Positions 23,536 to 35,322 of a stretch of 45,683 bases of DNA are shown piece after piece. The position numbers and the translations under genes were made by a program. Source of the stretch: Candidatus Saganbacteria bacterium. GTDB lineage: Bacteria > Margulisbacteria > WOR-1 > O2-12-FULL-45-9 > XYB2-FULL-48-7. The notes under the pieces are model-generated. The model saw nothing but the letters and a program-made list of their open reading frames with translations, did no database searches and was not told the DNA's origin. The stretch covers positions 79,230 through 124,912 of the forward strand of contig JAFGHC010000030.1 in assembly GCA_016939335.1 (NCBI GenBank). The letters are read 5' to 3'. Each line of letters begins with the position of its first letter. Position 1 is the first letter of the stretch.

Positions 23536-23541
23536 TATAAT
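23536..23541 (+). promoter_or_regulatory. -10 box (TATAAT) of the DEAD-box helicase gene
   Basis: TATAAT ends 6 nt before the ATG at 23548. GCGACA at 23513-23518 gives a 4/6 -35 match with a 17-nt spacer. Between here and the sigma-28 promoter (about 150 bp) no gene is supported. Confidence 0.6.
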
Positions 23542-23547
23542 ACCGGC

Positions 23548-24753
23548 ATGAACCAAACCGGCGGCAACACTTTTTACGGTCTCGGCCTTTCGCCCAATCT
23601 GCTCGCCCTCCTCGAGCGGCTGAAGTTCAGAATACCGACGCCGATCCAGTTCAAGGCGATCCCGGTCGCCATCGAAGGCAAGGACCTGATCGGCGTGGCC
23701 CAGACCGGCACCGGCAAGACGCTCGCCTTTGGCCTGCCGATGATCCAGCGGCTGGCCGCGCTGCCGGGGCGCGGCCTGGTGCTGGTGCCGACCCGCGAGC
23801 TCGCCCTGCAGGTCGACGAGACGATCAACAAGCTCGGCCACCCGTTCGGCATGAGGACGGCGGTGATCATCGGCGGCGCTTCACAGCACCTGCAGATGCA
23901 GGCCTTGCGCAAAAATCCCCGCGTCATCATCGCCACGCCCGGCCGGCTGCTCGACCACCTCGGCCAGAGCACGCTCCGGCTCGATGACGTGCAGATCCTG
24001 GTCCTGGACGAGGCCGACCGGATGCTGGACATGGGCTTCGCGCCGCAGATCGAACGGATCATGAAATATCTGCCCCGGGAAAAGCAAACAATGCTTTTCT
24101 CCGCCACCCTGCCGGAGAAGATCGTCAAGATCGCCGCCGCCAACATGAAACTGCCGATCAGCGTGGAGATCGCCCCGTCCGGCACGGCGGCCGAGCACGT
24201 CAAACAGGAACTCTATATCATTAAAAAAGAGGAAAAAGCCCGGCTGCTGACCAAACTGCTCGACCAGTACCGCGGCACCGTTCTCCTCTTTTCCCGGACC
24301 AAACGGGGCGCGGGACGGATCGCCCGCGGCCTGCGCTCGCTCGGTTATTCGGCGGCGGAGATCCATTCCGACCGCTCGCTCGCCCAGCGGCGCGAAGCGC
24401 TCGAGGGCTTCAAGGCGGGCAAATACCGGATCCTGGTCGCCACCGACATCGCCGCCCGCGGCATTGACGTCAAAGGGATCGAGGTGGTCATCAACTACGA
24501 TCTGCCCGACGACGCCGAAAATTACGTCCACCGGATCGGCCGGACCGCCCGCGCCGGCCACGAAGGGCTGGCCATCTCGTTCGCCACCCCCGACCAGCAG
24601 AACGAGGTGCGCAACATCGAAAAACTGATGCGCCTGCCGCTGCCGGTTTCCCGGCATCCCGAATTCCAGCCGCTTGGCTTCGAGCTGTCCAGCCGGCCGG
24701 CCCCGCCGCCGCGGCCCCGCGGCAGACCGCATTACCGGCGGCGCCATGGATAA
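23548..24753 (+). CDS. DEAD-box RNA helicase, RhlE-like
   Basis: 401 residues. Motifs in order: Q motif with PTPIQFKAIPVA near 31-42, GVAQTGTGKT (I), LVPTRELALQ (Ia), LDEADRMLDMGF (II), FSATLP (III), then ATDIAARGIDV (V) and HRIGRTARAG (VI). The tail is Pro/Arg-rich (RPAPPPRPRGRPHYRR), typical of RNA-annealing extensions. It unwinds short RNA duplexes in ribosome assembly, RNA turnover or cold adaptation. Transcription probably starts at the AUG. The msrB start codon overlaps its last codons. Confidence 0.95.
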   Translation: MNQTGGNTFYGLGLSPNLLALLERLKFRIPTPIQFKAIPVAIEGKDLIGVAQTGTGKTLAFGLPMIQRLAALPGRGLVLVPTRELALQVDETINKLGHPFGMRTAVIIGGASQHLQMQALRKNPRVIIATPGRLLDHLGQSTLRLDDVQILVLDEADRMLDMGFAPQIERIMKYLPREKQTMLFSATLPEKIVKIAAANMKLPISVEIAPSGTAAEHVKQELYIIKKEEKARLLTKLLDQYRGTVLLFSRTKRGAGRIARGLRSLGYSAAEIHSDRSLAQRREALEGFKAGKYRILVATDIAARGIDVKGIEVVINYDLPDDAENYVHRIGRTARAGHEGLAISFATPDQQNEVRNIEKLMRLPLPVSRHPEFQPLGFELSSRPAPPPRPRGRPHYRRRHG

Positions 24754-25198
24754 GATCAAACTTTACGACGCCAAACTCGGCCGGGTCATCCTGGCCCGCC
24801 CCGTGGTCAAATCCGAGGCCGAATGGAAAAAGCTGCTCACCGCGCAGCAGTTCGAAGTCACGGCCCATGCGGCGACCGAACCCCCTTACACCTCCTCCCT
24901 CGCCCAGGTCAAGGAGAACGGACTGTTCCGCTGCATCCGCTGCGGCACCGACCTCTTCCGCAGTTCGGCCCAGTTCGACTCGGGCACCGGCTGGCCCAGT
25001 TTCTACGAGCCGGTCTCGGAACTGAACATCCGGTACGAGGAGGATCATTCTTTCGGCCAGTTGCGCACCGCCGTCCGCTGCGCCCGCTGCGGCGCGCAGC
25101 TCGGCCATGTTTTTAATGACGGGCCGCCGCCGACCTTTAAACGCTACTGCCTCAACGGCGCGGCGCTGAAATTCGTCAATCTGAGCCCCCCGCTCTAA
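24746..25198 (+). CDS. msrB: Peptide methionine-R-sulfoxide reductase MsrB
   Basis: 150 residues from the ATG at 24746, overlapping the helicase stop by 8 nt. It has GTGWPSFYEP, two zinc CxxC pairs (FRCIRCG and VRCARCG), and the catalytic cysteine in KRYCLNGAALKFV near the C-terminus. MsrB reduces methionine-R-sulfoxide in proteins using thioredoxin. No signal peptide, so cytoplasmic. Followed after 12 nt by the zinc-ribbon gene. Confidence 0.95.
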   Translation: MDKIKLYDAKLGRVILARPVVKSEAEWKKLLTAQQFEVTAHAATEPPYTSSLAQVKENGLFRCIRCGTDLFRSSAQFDSGTGWPSFYEPVSELNIRYEEDHSFGQLRTAVRCARCGAQLGHVFNDGPPPTFKRYCLNGAALKFVNLSPPL

Positions 25199-25210
25199 GG
25201 AGGAAGGAAA

Positions 25211-25471
25211 ATGGACATCTGTCAGAGCTGCAGCATGCCGCTGCGGACAGACGGCGACCGCGGCACCAACGCCGACGGCGGCGTCAGCCAGGATTACTGT
25301 CATTTCTGCTATCAGCGCGGCAAGTTCACCGACGAGGGGATCACCATGGAGCAAAAGATCGACAAGCTGGTCGGCCTGGCCCGCGCGATGAGCATTCCCG
25401 AGGAGAACGCCCGCCGGATGGCGCAAACGATCCTGCCGACCCTGAAACGCTGGAGGAGTAAACAGCCATGA
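25211..25471 (+). CDS. Small zinc-ribbon protein
   Basis: 86 residues. The N-terminal half holds a putative zinc ribbon, CQSCSMPL at 4-11 and YCHFCYQRGKF at 29-39, followed by a helical C-terminal half (MEQKIDKLVGLARAM). It matches the 'putative zinc ribbon' family of about 80-90 residues found in many bacteria and archaea, of unknown function. AGGAGGAAGG lies before the ATG. The stop overlaps the next start as ATGA, so it is co-translated with the Cache protein. Confidence 0.85.
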   Translation: MDICQSCSMPLRTDGDRGTNADGGVSQDYCHFCYQRGKFTDEGITMEQKIDKLVGLARAMSIPEENARRMAQTILPTLKRWRSKQP

Positions 25472-26271
25472 AAAAAACCTTCGCCCTGTTTGCGCTGCTC
25501 CTGCTCTGCCTGGCCCCCGCCCGCGTTTTGGCCATGGGGACGCCGCCCCACCTGCCGGGGCTGATCGAACTGCGGAGCCGGATCAGCGCCGAGCTGAACG
25601 CACTGGACAGCGATCTGGCGGCGGCGGCGCAGCAGCTCGGAACGGTCGGGTTTTACGGCAACTCGGCCGAAATTTTACAAAAGGTCTATGACGCTCACCC
25701 TTCGGTCGTTGACGTCGCCACGATCAATCCCGAAGGGTACCTGATGACCGTCCGGCCGGCGCGTTATAAAAAAGCGGAGGGCCAGCGGGTCAACGAGCAG
25801 TCCCATTTCAGGGCGATCCAGAAGAGCGGGCGCCCGGTGATGAGCGAGATGTTCAAGACGGTCGAAGGCTTTTACGCCGCCGCCCTCATTTATCCGGTGA
25901 TCAACCTCAAGGGGCAGACGATCGGCTACGTCAGCGCCGTCTTCAAGCCCGACGCGCTGATGGGCAAGATCATCAAGCCTTATCTCGCCCAGCTGCCCAG
26001 AGTTGACGCCTTCGCCCTGCAAAGGGACGGCCGCATCATCTACGACCATGACATCCTGCAGGTCGGCAAGATGACTTTTTCCGATCCGGCCTACCAGAGC
26101 TATTCCGAACTGCTGGCGCTGGCCGCCCGGATCACCGCCGAGGCGAGCGGCGCGGGGACCTACACTTTCCCGGTCGGGCTGACGAACGCGCCGGCCAAAA
26201 AAGCGACCGAGTGGGTCACCGTTTCCCTGCACGGCACCGACTGGCGGCTGGTCGTGGCCAAAGCGGAATAG
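25468..26271 (+). CDS. Secreted Cache/PDC-domain protein
   Basis: 267 residues. The signal peptide is KTFALFALLLLCLAPARVLA. A helix (LIELRSRISAELNALDSDLA) leads into a Cache-type PAS-like sensor domain: VVDVATINPEGYLMTVRPAR, then NEQSHFRAIQKSGRPVMSEM, then YPVINLKGQTIGYVSAVFKP. This order (strand, NEQSHFR helix, strands) is typical of extracellular ligand sensors of chemoreceptors and kinases. There is no output domain and no second membrane helix, so it is a free periplasmic binding protein or lost its partner. Confidence 0.8.
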   Translation: MKKTFALFALLLLCLAPARVLAMGTPPHLPGLIELRSRISAELNALDSDLAAAAQQLGTVGFYGNSAEILQKVYDAHPSVVDVATINPEGYLMTVRPARYKKAEGQRVNEQSHFRAIQKSGRPVMSEMFKTVEGFYAAALIYPVINLKGQTIGYVSAVFKPDALMGKIIKPYLAQLPRVDAFALQRDGRIIYDHDILQVGKMTFSDPAYQSYSELLALAARITAEASGAGTYTFPVGLTNAPAKKATEWVTVSLHGTDWRLVVAKAE

Positions 26272-26296
26272 TTTCGCGGGGCGGCGGGCCCGGGGC

Positions 26297-27316
26297 TCAG
26301 GGGTTCCTCAATTCCAGATAGAGGGCCTTGATCGTCGCCACGATCGGCGCGGCCAGGAAGAATCCCCAGACCCCCATCAGTTCGCCGAAAACGACGATCG
26401 AGACCGCCACCGTCAGCGGATGGAGATTGAGCCGGCCGCCGAGGACCTTCGGCGCGAGGACGCCGATCGTCAGGGCGCTGACGGCCAGATAAAGCCCCGC
26501 CACGTAGCACGCCAGGAGCGGCGAATCGATCAGCGCGAGGCCCATGGCCGGCAGCGTGGCAAGGAGCGGGCCGATGTTCGGGATCAGCTGGGCGATCGCC
26601 GCGACCACGCCCAGGACCAGGGCGAACCTGACCCCCAGCAGCCAGCAGCCGGCGCCGCACATCACCCCGACCGCGGTGCAGAGGATCGCCTGGCCGATGA
26701 TGTAGTTGCGAAGTATCCCGTCGATCTCCTTCAGGATTCTGGCGGAAATTTCCCGCTGGTCGCGCGGCGCCAGTTCGACCACCCCTTTAAAAATATTCTT
26801 ATCGTCGCGCAGCAGGAAATAAACGATGATCGGCGTGATCACCAGATAAACCGACCGGGAGAGGACCGCGAGCAGGCTGTTGGCCGTCTGGCGGACAAGC
26901 TGGGCCAGGAAATCGATCAGATTACGGGCGAGCGCGGAGAGGAAACCGCTGATCTCCGCCGGGATGTTCAGGGCCGCTTCTCTCGCCTGGATCGTCCGGA
27001 AAAGCGCTTTGGCCTGCGCCAGATAGTGGGAGCTGTTCGCTCCCAGCGAACCGAACTCCCGGCTGAAAGGCGGAATGATGAACTGCAGCAGCAGTGCGGC
27101 CAGGACCAGGAAAACGGCAAAGGCGATGACGATCGCCAGGTCGCGGGGGAGGCCCGCCCCTTTCGGCCATTTCGCGGTCAGTCGGCCGGCCAGCGGTCCA
27201 AGGATGTAATAAAGGACGACGCCGAGGAGGATCGGCAGCAGCGCCCCCCTGATCAGGTACAAAAAAACGAGCAGGAACAGCAGCGCGACGGTCCGGACGA
27301 TCTGGTTGCGGCTCAT
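26297..27316 (-). CDS. AI-2E/PerM-family permease
   Basis: 339 residues with about eight membrane helices. ALLPILLGVVLYYILGPLAG near 25-44 and LVRQTANSLLAVLSRSVY precede the conserved GAGCWLLGVRFALVLGVVAA and FFLAAPIVATIKALYLELRN at the C-terminus. The family includes TqsA and Na+/H+ exchangers of the UPF0118 group; AI-2 export is proven in few members, so the substrate is open. A TATAAT on the minus strand ends 7 nt before the ATG. Divergent from the DUF4342 gene. Confidence 0.88.
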   Translation of the reverse strand: MSRNQIVRTVALLFLLVFLYLIRGALLPILLGVVLYYILGPLAGRLTAKWPKGAGLPRDLAIVIAFAVFLVLAALLLQFIIPPFSREFGSLGANSSHYLAQAKALFRTIQAREAALNIPAEISGFLSALARNLIDFLAQLVRQTANSLLAVLSRSVYLVITPIIVYFLLRDDKNIFKGVVELAPRDQREISARILKEIDGILRNYIIGQAILCTAVGVMCGAGCWLLGVRFALVLGVVAAIAQLIPNIGPLLATLPAMGLALIDSPLLACYVAGLYLAVSALTIGVLAPKVLGGRLNLHPLTVAVSIVVFGELMGVWGFFLAAPIVATIKALYLELRNP

Positions 27317-27323
27317 GGAAGTT

Positions 27324-27329
27324 ATTATA
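27324..27329 (-). promoter_or_regulatory. -10 box (TATAAT) of the AI-2E permease gene
   Basis: TATAAT on the minus strand, 7 nt before the ATG at 27316. The -35 region is not recognisable. Confidence 0.5.
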
Positions 27330-27404
27330 AACTACCATTTGGGGAATTAATAGTGTAAAATTAAACGGACGGGGCAAGGTGTCGCCAAAAGGAGGAGAAC
27401 AAAA

Positions 27405-27644
27405 ATGGCGGAACTGAACGAGGAATTCAAAGTGCGCGGCGAGGAACTGCTCAAGAAGACCAAAGAGCTGATCAAAGAAGGGAACATCCGGAAGATCACG
27501 ATCAAGGACAAGGAAGGGAAAGAAATACTTTCATTCCCCCTCACACTGGGGGTGATCGGCGCGGTGATCGCGCCGGTGCTGGCGGCGGTCGGCGCCGTGG
27601 CAGCGCTGGTGACGGAGTGCACGATCTCGGTCGAGAGAAAATAG
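27405..27644 (+). CDS. DUF4342-type small protein
   Basis: 79 residues. A charged helical N-terminus (EEFKVRGEELLKKTKELIKE) is followed by beta strands (IRKITIKDKEGKEILSFPL) and a hydrophobic glycine/alanine segment (LGVIGAVIAPVLAAVGAVAA). This layout is the DUF4342 family, of unknown function. AAAGGAGGAG lies 7-8 nt upstream of ATG, and TAAAAT near 27355 could be its -10. Separated from rarA by 15 nt, but rarA has its own -10 box. Confidence 0.8.
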   Translation: MAELNEEFKVRGEELLKKTKELIKEGNIRKITIKDKEGKEILSFPLTLGVIGAVIAPVLAAVGAVAALVTECTISVERK

Positions 27645-27647
27645 TGA

Positions 27648-27653
27648 TATAAT
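27648..27653 (+). promoter_or_regulatory. -10 box (TATAAT) fixing a GTG start for rarA
   Basis: TATAAT ends 6 nt before the GTG at 27660. The ATG at 27655 is out of frame with rarA. Confidence 0.5.
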
Positions 27654-27659
27654 TGATGC

Positions 27660-28997
27660 GTGGACCTCTTTGACCTCAACGAAAAAGAGTATAAAAACCA
27701 GAGCGCACCCCTCGCCTACCGGATGGCCCCGCGCACGCTGGACGAGATCGTCGGCCAGGGGCCGATCATCGGCAAAGGGAAGCTGCTCCGGCGCCTGATC
27801 GAGACCGACAAAGTCACTTCGGTCATCCTCTCCGGGCCGCCGGGCGTCGGCAAGACCGTGATCGCCCGCGTGATCGCCAATTCGACCAAGGGTTATTTCG
27901 AATGGCTCAACGCTTCGGTCGCCAAGGTCGATGATATCCGCCGGGTCAGCTTGGAAGCCAAGGAGAGAATCAAACACCACCGGACAAAGACCATCCTCTT
28001 CCTTGACGAAATCCATCGCTTCAACAAGCTCCAGCAGGATGCCCTGCTCCCCGACGTTGAGGAAGGGAACATGATCCTGATCGGCGCGACGACGGAAAAT
28101 CCGTTCTTTTACGTCAACTCCGCCCTGGTCTCCCGCTCACAGATCTTTGAATTGAAGCCCCTTACCCCCGGCGACCTGCAAACGATCATCAAAAACGCGC
28201 TGGCCGACGAAGAACGCGGCTTCGGCAAGCTGAAGATCAAGATCGATGATGAAGCGCTTGAACATTTAGCGAAGCTGTCGGACGGCGACGCCCGGCGGGC
28301 GCTTTCCGCCCTCGAACTTGGCGTTCTGTCGACCAAACCGGATAAGAAGGGGAACATTAACATAACTCTCAAGGTCGCCGAGGAGTCGATCCAGAAGAAA
28401 AAGATCGTTTACGACAAGAAAGGCGAAGAGCATTACAACACGATCTCCGCGTTCATTAAATCGATGCGCGGCTCCGACCCCGACGCGGCCCTTTACTATC
28501 TGGCCAAGATGATCTACGCCGGGGAAGACCCCCGTTTCATCGCCAGAAGGATCGTCATCTGCGCCGCGGAAGACGTCGGCAACGCCGACCCGCTCGCCCT
28601 GGTCGTCGCCAATTCCGCCATGCAGGTGGCCGAGTTCGTCGGCCTGCCGGAAGCGCGCATCCCCCTCGCGCAGGCGGCCGTCTACGTCGCCACCGCGCCG
28701 AAGAGCAACGCCGCTTATCTTGGGATCAACAGCGCGATGAAGGATGTCGAGGAAAACCCCACCCTTGAAGTCCCCAAACACCTGCAGAACGCGGTTTACG
28801 AAGGCGAAAAGAAAATGGGCAAAGGGAAAGGCTATAAATACGCTCACGACTACGAGGGCGGTTATGTGAAGCAGGACTATTTACCGGTCGCCAAGAAATA
28901 TTATGAGCCGAAGGAGATCGGGTTCGAGAAGAAGATCAAACAGAGAATGGAGGAATTAAAATCCGAAACTCGAAATACGAAATTCGAAGGAAATTGA
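27660..28997 (+). CDS. rarA: Replication-associated recombination protein A (AAA+ ATPase)
   Basis: 445 residues with a GTG start. [18 protein letters not shown] is the usual N-terminal block. Walker A is [12 protein letters not shown] near 60, Walker [22 protein letters not shown] near 117, sensor 1 [10 protein letters not shown] near 141. The C-terminal half has the RarA tetramer domain ([32 protein letters not shown]). RarA/MgsA acts at stalled replication forks. The last residues ([11 protein letters not shown]) come from an intergenic repeat rather than conserved sequence. Downstream is nfo. Confidence 0.95.
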   Translation: MDLFDLNEKEYKNQSAPLAYRMAPRTLDEIVGQGPIIGKGKLLRRLIETDKVTSVILSGPPGVGKTVIARVIANSTKGYFEWLNASVAKVDDIRRVSLEAKERIKHHRTKTILFLDEIHRFNKLQQDALLPDVEEGNMILIGATTENPFFYVNSALVSRSQIFELKPLTPGDLQTIIKNALADEERGFGKLKIKIDDEALEHLAKLSDGDARRALSALELGVLSTKPDKKGNINITLKVAEESIQKKKIVYDKKGEEHYNTISAFIKSMRGSDPDAALYYLAKMIYAGEDPRFIARRIVICAAEDVGNADPLALVVANSAMQVAEFVGLPEARIPLAQAAVYVATAPKSNAAYLGINSAMKDVEENPTLEVPKHLQNAVYEGEKKMGKGKGYKYAHDYEGGYVKQDYLPVAKKYYEPKEIGFEKKIKQRMEELKSETRNTKFEGN

Positions 28998-29056
28998 AAA
29001 TTCGAAATCCGAATTTCGGATTTATTTCGAATTTCGATATTCGCATTTCGAGTTTG
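28961..29056. repeat. TCGAAATTCGAA-type repeat tract at the rarA 3' end
   Basis: A degenerate run of CGAAAT/TCGAA units runs into an inverted copy. It contains a perfect palindrome, AAATCCGAA-T-TTCGGATTT, at 29005-29023, which could terminate rarA. The 18-mer CGAAATTCGAAGGAAATT at 28978-28995 recurs inside larC at 31240-31257. The first 36 nt are translated as the RarA C-terminus. Confidence 0.8.
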
Positions 29057-29063
29057 AGATGCC

Positions 29064-29900
29064 ATGTCTAGGCTGTTAGGCGCCCACATGTCCACTGCCG
29101 GCGGGGCCGATAAAGCCCTGGAGCGCGGCGAGTCGATCGGCTGTACGGCGGTCCAGTTATTCGTCAAGAACAACAATCAGTGGTTCGGCAAAGATATCGA
29201 GCCGGCCACGATCAAGCGGTTCAAGTCGCATAACGTTTTCAGCTTCGCCCATACCGGTTATCTCATTAACCTGGCCGCCATTAACCCGGACAACCTGAAC
29301 AAATCAAAGAAATCGATGCGGCAGGAGCTCGACCTGGCGGAAACGCTCGGCATTCCTTTCACCGTCCTCCACCCCGGCTCGCACTTAGGCGCAGGCGAAG
29401 CTAAAGGGTTAAGGCTTGTCGCTCATAATTTAAAAGAATTATTAGCCCAGACCAAAGGCTATAAAGTAAAGGTTCTTTTGGAAACGACGGCGGGGCAAGG
29501 AACGAATCTCGGTTATAAGTTTGAACACCTGGCGGAAATACTTGACCTTGTCAGTGAGCCGAATAGGACGGGGGTTTGTTTTGACACCTGCCACGCTTTC
29601 GCCGCCGGCTACGAATTACGGGCCGAAGAAGGTTATCACGACACCTGGGAAAAGTTCGATAAAACGATCGGGCTGGACAAATTACTTGCCTTTCACCTCA
29701 ATGATTCGCAGGGCGACCTGGGGAGTAAAAAAGACCGGCACGAGCACATCGGCAAGGGTAAGCTGGGACTGGAAGCGTTCCGGCTAATCATGAATGACGC
29801 GCGGTTCTTTCAACTGCCGATGGTCCTGGAAACCCCGAAAGACCCGGACCTGAAGCAGGATATTGAGAACTTAAACATCCTTCGAGCATTAGAGTCTTAG
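29064..29900 (+). CDS. nfo: Endonuclease IV (AP endonuclease)
   Basis: 278 residues, a normal length. LGAHMSTAGGADKALERGES at the start, FAHTGYLINLA, LHPGSHLGAGEAKGL, LLETTAGQGTNLG, VCFDTCHAFAAGYEL, FHLNDSQGDLGSKKDRHEHI and MVLETPKDP give the TIM-barrel trinuclear zinc ligands in order. It cleaves at abasic sites in base-excision repair. The upstream 60 nt is repeat sequence with no clear ribosome site or -10 box. Confidence 0.96.
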   Translation: MSRLLGAHMSTAGGADKALERGESIGCTAVQLFVKNNNQWFGKDIEPATIKRFKSHNVFSFAHTGYLINLAAINPDNLNKSKKSMRQELDLAETLGIPFTVLHPGSHLGAGEAKGLRLVAHNLKELLAQTKGYKVKVLLETTAGQGTNLGYKFEHLAEILDLVSEPNRTGVCFDTCHAFAAGYELRAEEGYHDTWEKFDKTIGLDKLLAFHLNDSQGDLGSKKDRHEHIGKGKLGLEAFRLIMNDARFFQLPMVLETPKDPDLKQDIENLNILRALES

Positions 29901-29965
29901 AGGCAAATTTCTAAATGGCCTCAAAGGATCGAAGACTCAAAGAAATTATCTCGCTTACTTAATGG

Positions 29966-29971
29966 TATAAT
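29966..29971 (+). promoter_or_regulatory. -10 box (TATAAT) of larB
   Basis: TATAAT ends 6 nt before the ATG at 29978; -35 not convincing. Confidence 0.55.
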
Positions 29972-29977
29972 AAACTC

Positions 29978-30673
29978 ATGAAAAAGCACTACGAAGACAT
30001 CGGCTTTGCCAAGGTCGACCATCACCGCCCCCGCCGCAAAGGCTTCCCCGAAACCATTTACTGCGCGGAAAAAACGCCGGCGCAGGTCGCCAAGATCGCG
30101 CAAACGATCTGGGCGCGGGGACATAACGTCCTGGCCACCAGGGCGGACCGCAAAGCTTTCCTGGCGGTCAAGAAAGTTTTGAAAAAAGCCCATTATCACG
30201 AAACTGCCCGGATCATTACGGCGCTTAACCCCAAAACGACCCGTGACCCGCGCCCCGTGACTCGCGACATATCAATCATCACCGCGGGAACGGCCGACCT
30301 CCCCGTTGCCGAAGAAGCGGCCGTCACCGCCGAATTCCTCGGGCTGAAAGTTGAGCGCCTGTTCGACGTCGGCGTGGCCGGCATCCACCGGCTGGTCAAT
30401 AATCTGGATAAACTGAAAAAAGCGCGGGTCGTCATCGTGATCGCCGGGATGGAAGGCGCCCTCCCCTCCGTCCTCGGCGGGCTGATCGACAAGCCGATCA
30501 TCGCCGTGCCGACCAGCGTCGGTTACGGGGCCAGCTTCAAAGGATTGTCAGCTTTGCTGACGATGCTGAATTCGTGCGCCCCGGGGATCGCCGTCGTCAA
30601 CATCGACAACGGTTTCGGTGCCGCCGTGATGGCGTATTCGATCTTAAAGCAGATTAAACGTAGCGGCCTTTAG
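29978..30673 (+). CDS. larB: LarB, nickel-pincer cofactor biosynthesis carboxylase/hydrolase
   Basis: 231 residues. The N-terminal part ([19 protein letters not shown], then [20 protein letters not shown]) is typical of LarB. The C-terminal PurE-like domain has [31 protein letters not shown] and [20 protein letters not shown]. LarB carboxylates and hydrolyses nicotinic acid adenine dinucleotide in the first step of nickel-pincer cofactor synthesis. larC lies 440 bp downstream on the same strand; larE and larA are not in the window. Its 3' end overlaps the opposing 120-aa gene by 20 nt. Confidence 0.93.
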   Translation: MKKHYEDIGFAKVDHHRPRRKGFPETIYCAEKTPAQVAKIAQTIWARGHNVLATRADRKAFLAVKKVLKKAHYHETARIITALNPKTTRDPRPVTRDISIITAGTADLPVAEEAAVTAEFLGLKVERLFDVGVAGIHRLVNNLDKLKKARVVIVIAGMEGALPSVLGGLIDKPIIAVPTSVGYGASFKGLSALLTMLNSCAPGIAVVNIDNGFGAAVMAYSILKQIKRSGL

Positions 30674-31016
30674 GACTTTTTCCTAAAGCCACAAAAATTT
30701 GCCTTTTCCCCACAACAACTTTAGCGCCGACGACCAATTCTCTCCCCTTGACCGCCCCTTTTTTGACCAGTTTACATTCCATATTCCAGACATCCCTGAC
30801 AAATCCTTCTAACTTTACATCCGTTTCCAGCACGCGATTAAAACTCGAGCTTCTCTCCAGCGCTTCCAGAGTTTTCTCTACAGCCGTTCTGAGTTCCGGC
30901 CGGCTATCCAAGCCCGAACGTATCTTCTCACCGAGGCGTTCCGCCGCTGGAGCGAACCTCAACCTCAATGATTGAAGCCCCCTGCCCGCCAAAGCTTCTA
31001 TTCTAGCTCTTATCAT
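30654..31016 (-). CDS. Hypothetical protein, 120 aa, with a sigma-28-like promoter
   Basis: Not recognised. The first 65 residues are helical and basic ([39 protein letters not shown]). The last 45 look like beta strands ([20 protein letters not shown], then [13 protein letters not shown]). No signal peptide. AAAGGAGGAGC lies upstream of the ATG. A GAAA-N15-GCCGATAA promoter lies 28 nt upstream, predicting FliA-dependent expression. It sits opposed between larB and larC, overlapping larB, so it is probably unrelated to the cofactor pathway. A type III export-related or motility accessory role is inference from the promoter only. Confidence 0.65.
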   Translation of the reverse strand: MIRARIEALAGRGLQSLRLRFAPAAERLGEKIRSGLDSRPELRTAVEKTLEALERSSSFNRVLETDVKLEGFVRDVWNMECKLVKKGAVKGRELVVGAKVVVGKRQIFVALGKSPKGRYV

Positions 31017-31044
31017 TTATGCTCCTCCTTTAAGGCCCTAGTTA

Positions 31045-31071
31045 TTATCGGCTCCTAATCAAAATAATTTC
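31045..31071 (-). promoter_or_regulatory. Sigma-28 (FliA)-like promoter
   Basis: Minus strand: GAAA (31071-31068), 15-nt spacer, GCCGATAA (31052-31045). Identical in boxes and spacing to the promoter at 23356-23382. The leader is about 22 nt with a strong ribosome site. Confidence 0.65.
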
Positions 31072-31100
31072 ACTGATTTTATTCCCGGCCGGCAGTATGT

Positions 31101-31106
31101 TAAGAT
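31101..31106 (+). promoter_or_regulatory. -10 box (TAAGAT) of larC
   Basis: TAAGAT ends 6 nt before the ATG at 31113. No strong -35. Confidence 0.45.
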
Positions 31107-31112
31107 GAGATC

Positions 31113-33807
<2,695 letters not shown>

Positions 33808-35322
33808 TTATTCCAGTAACAGGCTTTTGGTCGAAAAGTTCGGGTCGCTGGTAATGTTGACGCCGAGCCGCCGCAGGCCGGCCTCATCGCCCGGCGTCGG
33901 GATATGCGTCAGATGGACCTCGCAGCCGCGCAGTTCTTTCAATTTTTCCATTGCCAGCTGGGCGGTGGGGTTGGTCGCCGCGCTCATCGCCAGCGCGATC
34001 ATCGTTTCGCCCAGGTCCAGGCTGACCGCTTTGGCCCCCAGGATGTCTTTTTTCAGGCTGCCGATCTGCTCAATGACGTTCGGCGACAGCAGATGGAGTT
34101 TTTCCGGGATCTCCGCCAGCTTTTTGATGGCGTTGAGGACCAGGCTGGAAGAAGCGTGCATCAGCGAAAAATTCTTGCCGGTGACGATCGTCCCGTCCTT
34201 CAGTTCGATGGCCGCCCCGCAGAAGAAGCCGTCATGCCCTTTGTTTTTCTCCTGGGCGGCCCGCGCCGCGGCCCGCGCCGCCGCGACCACCGGCCGGTCT
34301 TCCGTTGTCAGCCCCAGCTCGTCCATGATCAGCTCCACCCGCTGGGACGTTTCCTTGTCCATCACGCCCATCATGTACTCGCAGGCGTAGCGGAAATAGC
34401 GCCGGATTATCTCCTGGCGGGCCGCCGTCTTGACCGCCTCATCGTCAATGATGCCGATCCCGGCCTTGTTGACCCCCATATCGGTGGGCGACTTGTAGAC
34501 CGATTCCTGGCCGGTGATCTTTTCCAATATCCGCTTCAGCAGAGGGAAAGCTTCGACATCGCGGTTGTAATTGACCGCCACCTTGCCGTACGCTTCCAGG
34601 TGGAACGGATCGATCATGTTAATGTCGCGCAGGTCGGCCGTGGCCGCCTCGTAGGCGACGTTGACCGGATGCTTGAGCGGCAGGTTCCAGATCGGGAACG
34701 TCTCGAACTTGGCATAGCCGCTCTTGATCCCGTTCTTGTAATCGTGATACAGCTGGGACAGGCAGGTGGCCAGTTTGCCGCTCCCCGGGCCGGGGCCGGT
34801 CACCACCACCAGCGGCTTGGTGGTCGCGATATATTCATTCTGGCCATAGCCCCCGTCGCTGACGATCAGGTCGATATCGGTCGGATAGCCGCGGGTGTGC
34901 GGATGGGTATAGACCTTGATCCCGCGCCGCTCCAGCTTATTTTTGAAAATGCTCGCCGCCGGCTGGTCGGCGAACCGGGTGATCACCACCGCCAGAATGT
35001 CAATGTCCCAGCCGCGCAGGTCATCGATCAGCTTCAGCGCCGCCGCGTCGTAGGTGATCCCGAAATCGGCCCGGACCTTTTTCCTTTCGATATCGCCGGC
35101 GTAGATGCAGAGGATGATGTCCGCTTTCCCCTGCAGCGCCTGCAGGAGGCGGAGCTTGATATTGGGGTCGAAACCGGGCAGGACCCGGGCCGCGTGGTAA
35201 TCGAAGATCAGCTTGCCGCCGAACTCCAGATAAAGCTTGTTGTCGTGCTGCTTGACCCGCTCCATGATCGCCCCGGTCTGCGCCTGCAGGTAGCGTTCAT
35301 TGTCAAAGCCGTTCCGCATCAT
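33808..35322 (-). CDS. DUF1846 (UPF0371) family protein
   Basis: 504 residues, full length for DUF1846. [20 protein letters not shown] at the N-terminus, [40 protein letters not shown], and [20 protein letters not shown] are the conserved blocks. The last looks like a P-loop-type glycine-rich turn. The structure is known for a Streptococcus member; the biochemical role is unsettled. Its start overlaps the CNNM stop (ATGA) and pyrG follows, so it is translationally coupled in the operon. Confidence 0.92.
   Translation of the reverse strand: MMRNGFDNERYLQAQTGAIMERVKQHDNKLYLEFGGKLIFDYHAARVLPGFDPNIKLRLLQALQGKADIILCIYAGDIERKKVRADFGITYDAAALKLIDDLRGWDIDILAVVITRFADQPAASIFKNKLERRGIKVYTHPHTRGYPTDIDLIVSDGGYGQNEYIATTKPLVVVTGPGPGSGKLATCLSQLYHDYKNGIKSGYAKFETFPIWNLPLKHPVNVAYEAATADLRDINMIDPFHLEAYGKVAVNYNRDVEAFPLLKRILEKITGQESVYKSPTDMGVNKAGIGIIDDEAVKTAARQEIIRRYFRYACEYMMGVMDKETSQRVELIMDELGLTTEDRPVVAAARAAARAAQEKNKGHDGFFCGAAIELKDGTIVTGKNFSLMHASSSLVLNAIKKLAEIPEKLHLLSPNVIEQIGSLKKDILGAKAVSLDLGETMIALAMSAATNPTAQLAMEKLKELRGCEVHLTHIPTPGDEAGLRRLGVNITSDPNFSTKSLLLE

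Noticed and set aside
23461-23841. Minus-strand ORF ending in a hydrophobic Gly/Ala peptide that protrudes beyond the DEAD-box gene
   Set aside because: Most of it is antisense to the well-supported helicase gene, and the free C-terminal 27 codons have no start or ribosome site of their own. A gene remnant or bacteriocin-like peptide cannot be excluded but is unsupported.
29106-29113. GCCGATAA inside nfo, resembling a sigma-28 -10 box
   Set aside because: It lies in coding sequence, has no TAAA-like element 15 nt upstream and no gene start downstream. Similar internal matches in tspO, hldD and the FMN reductase were dropped for the same reason.
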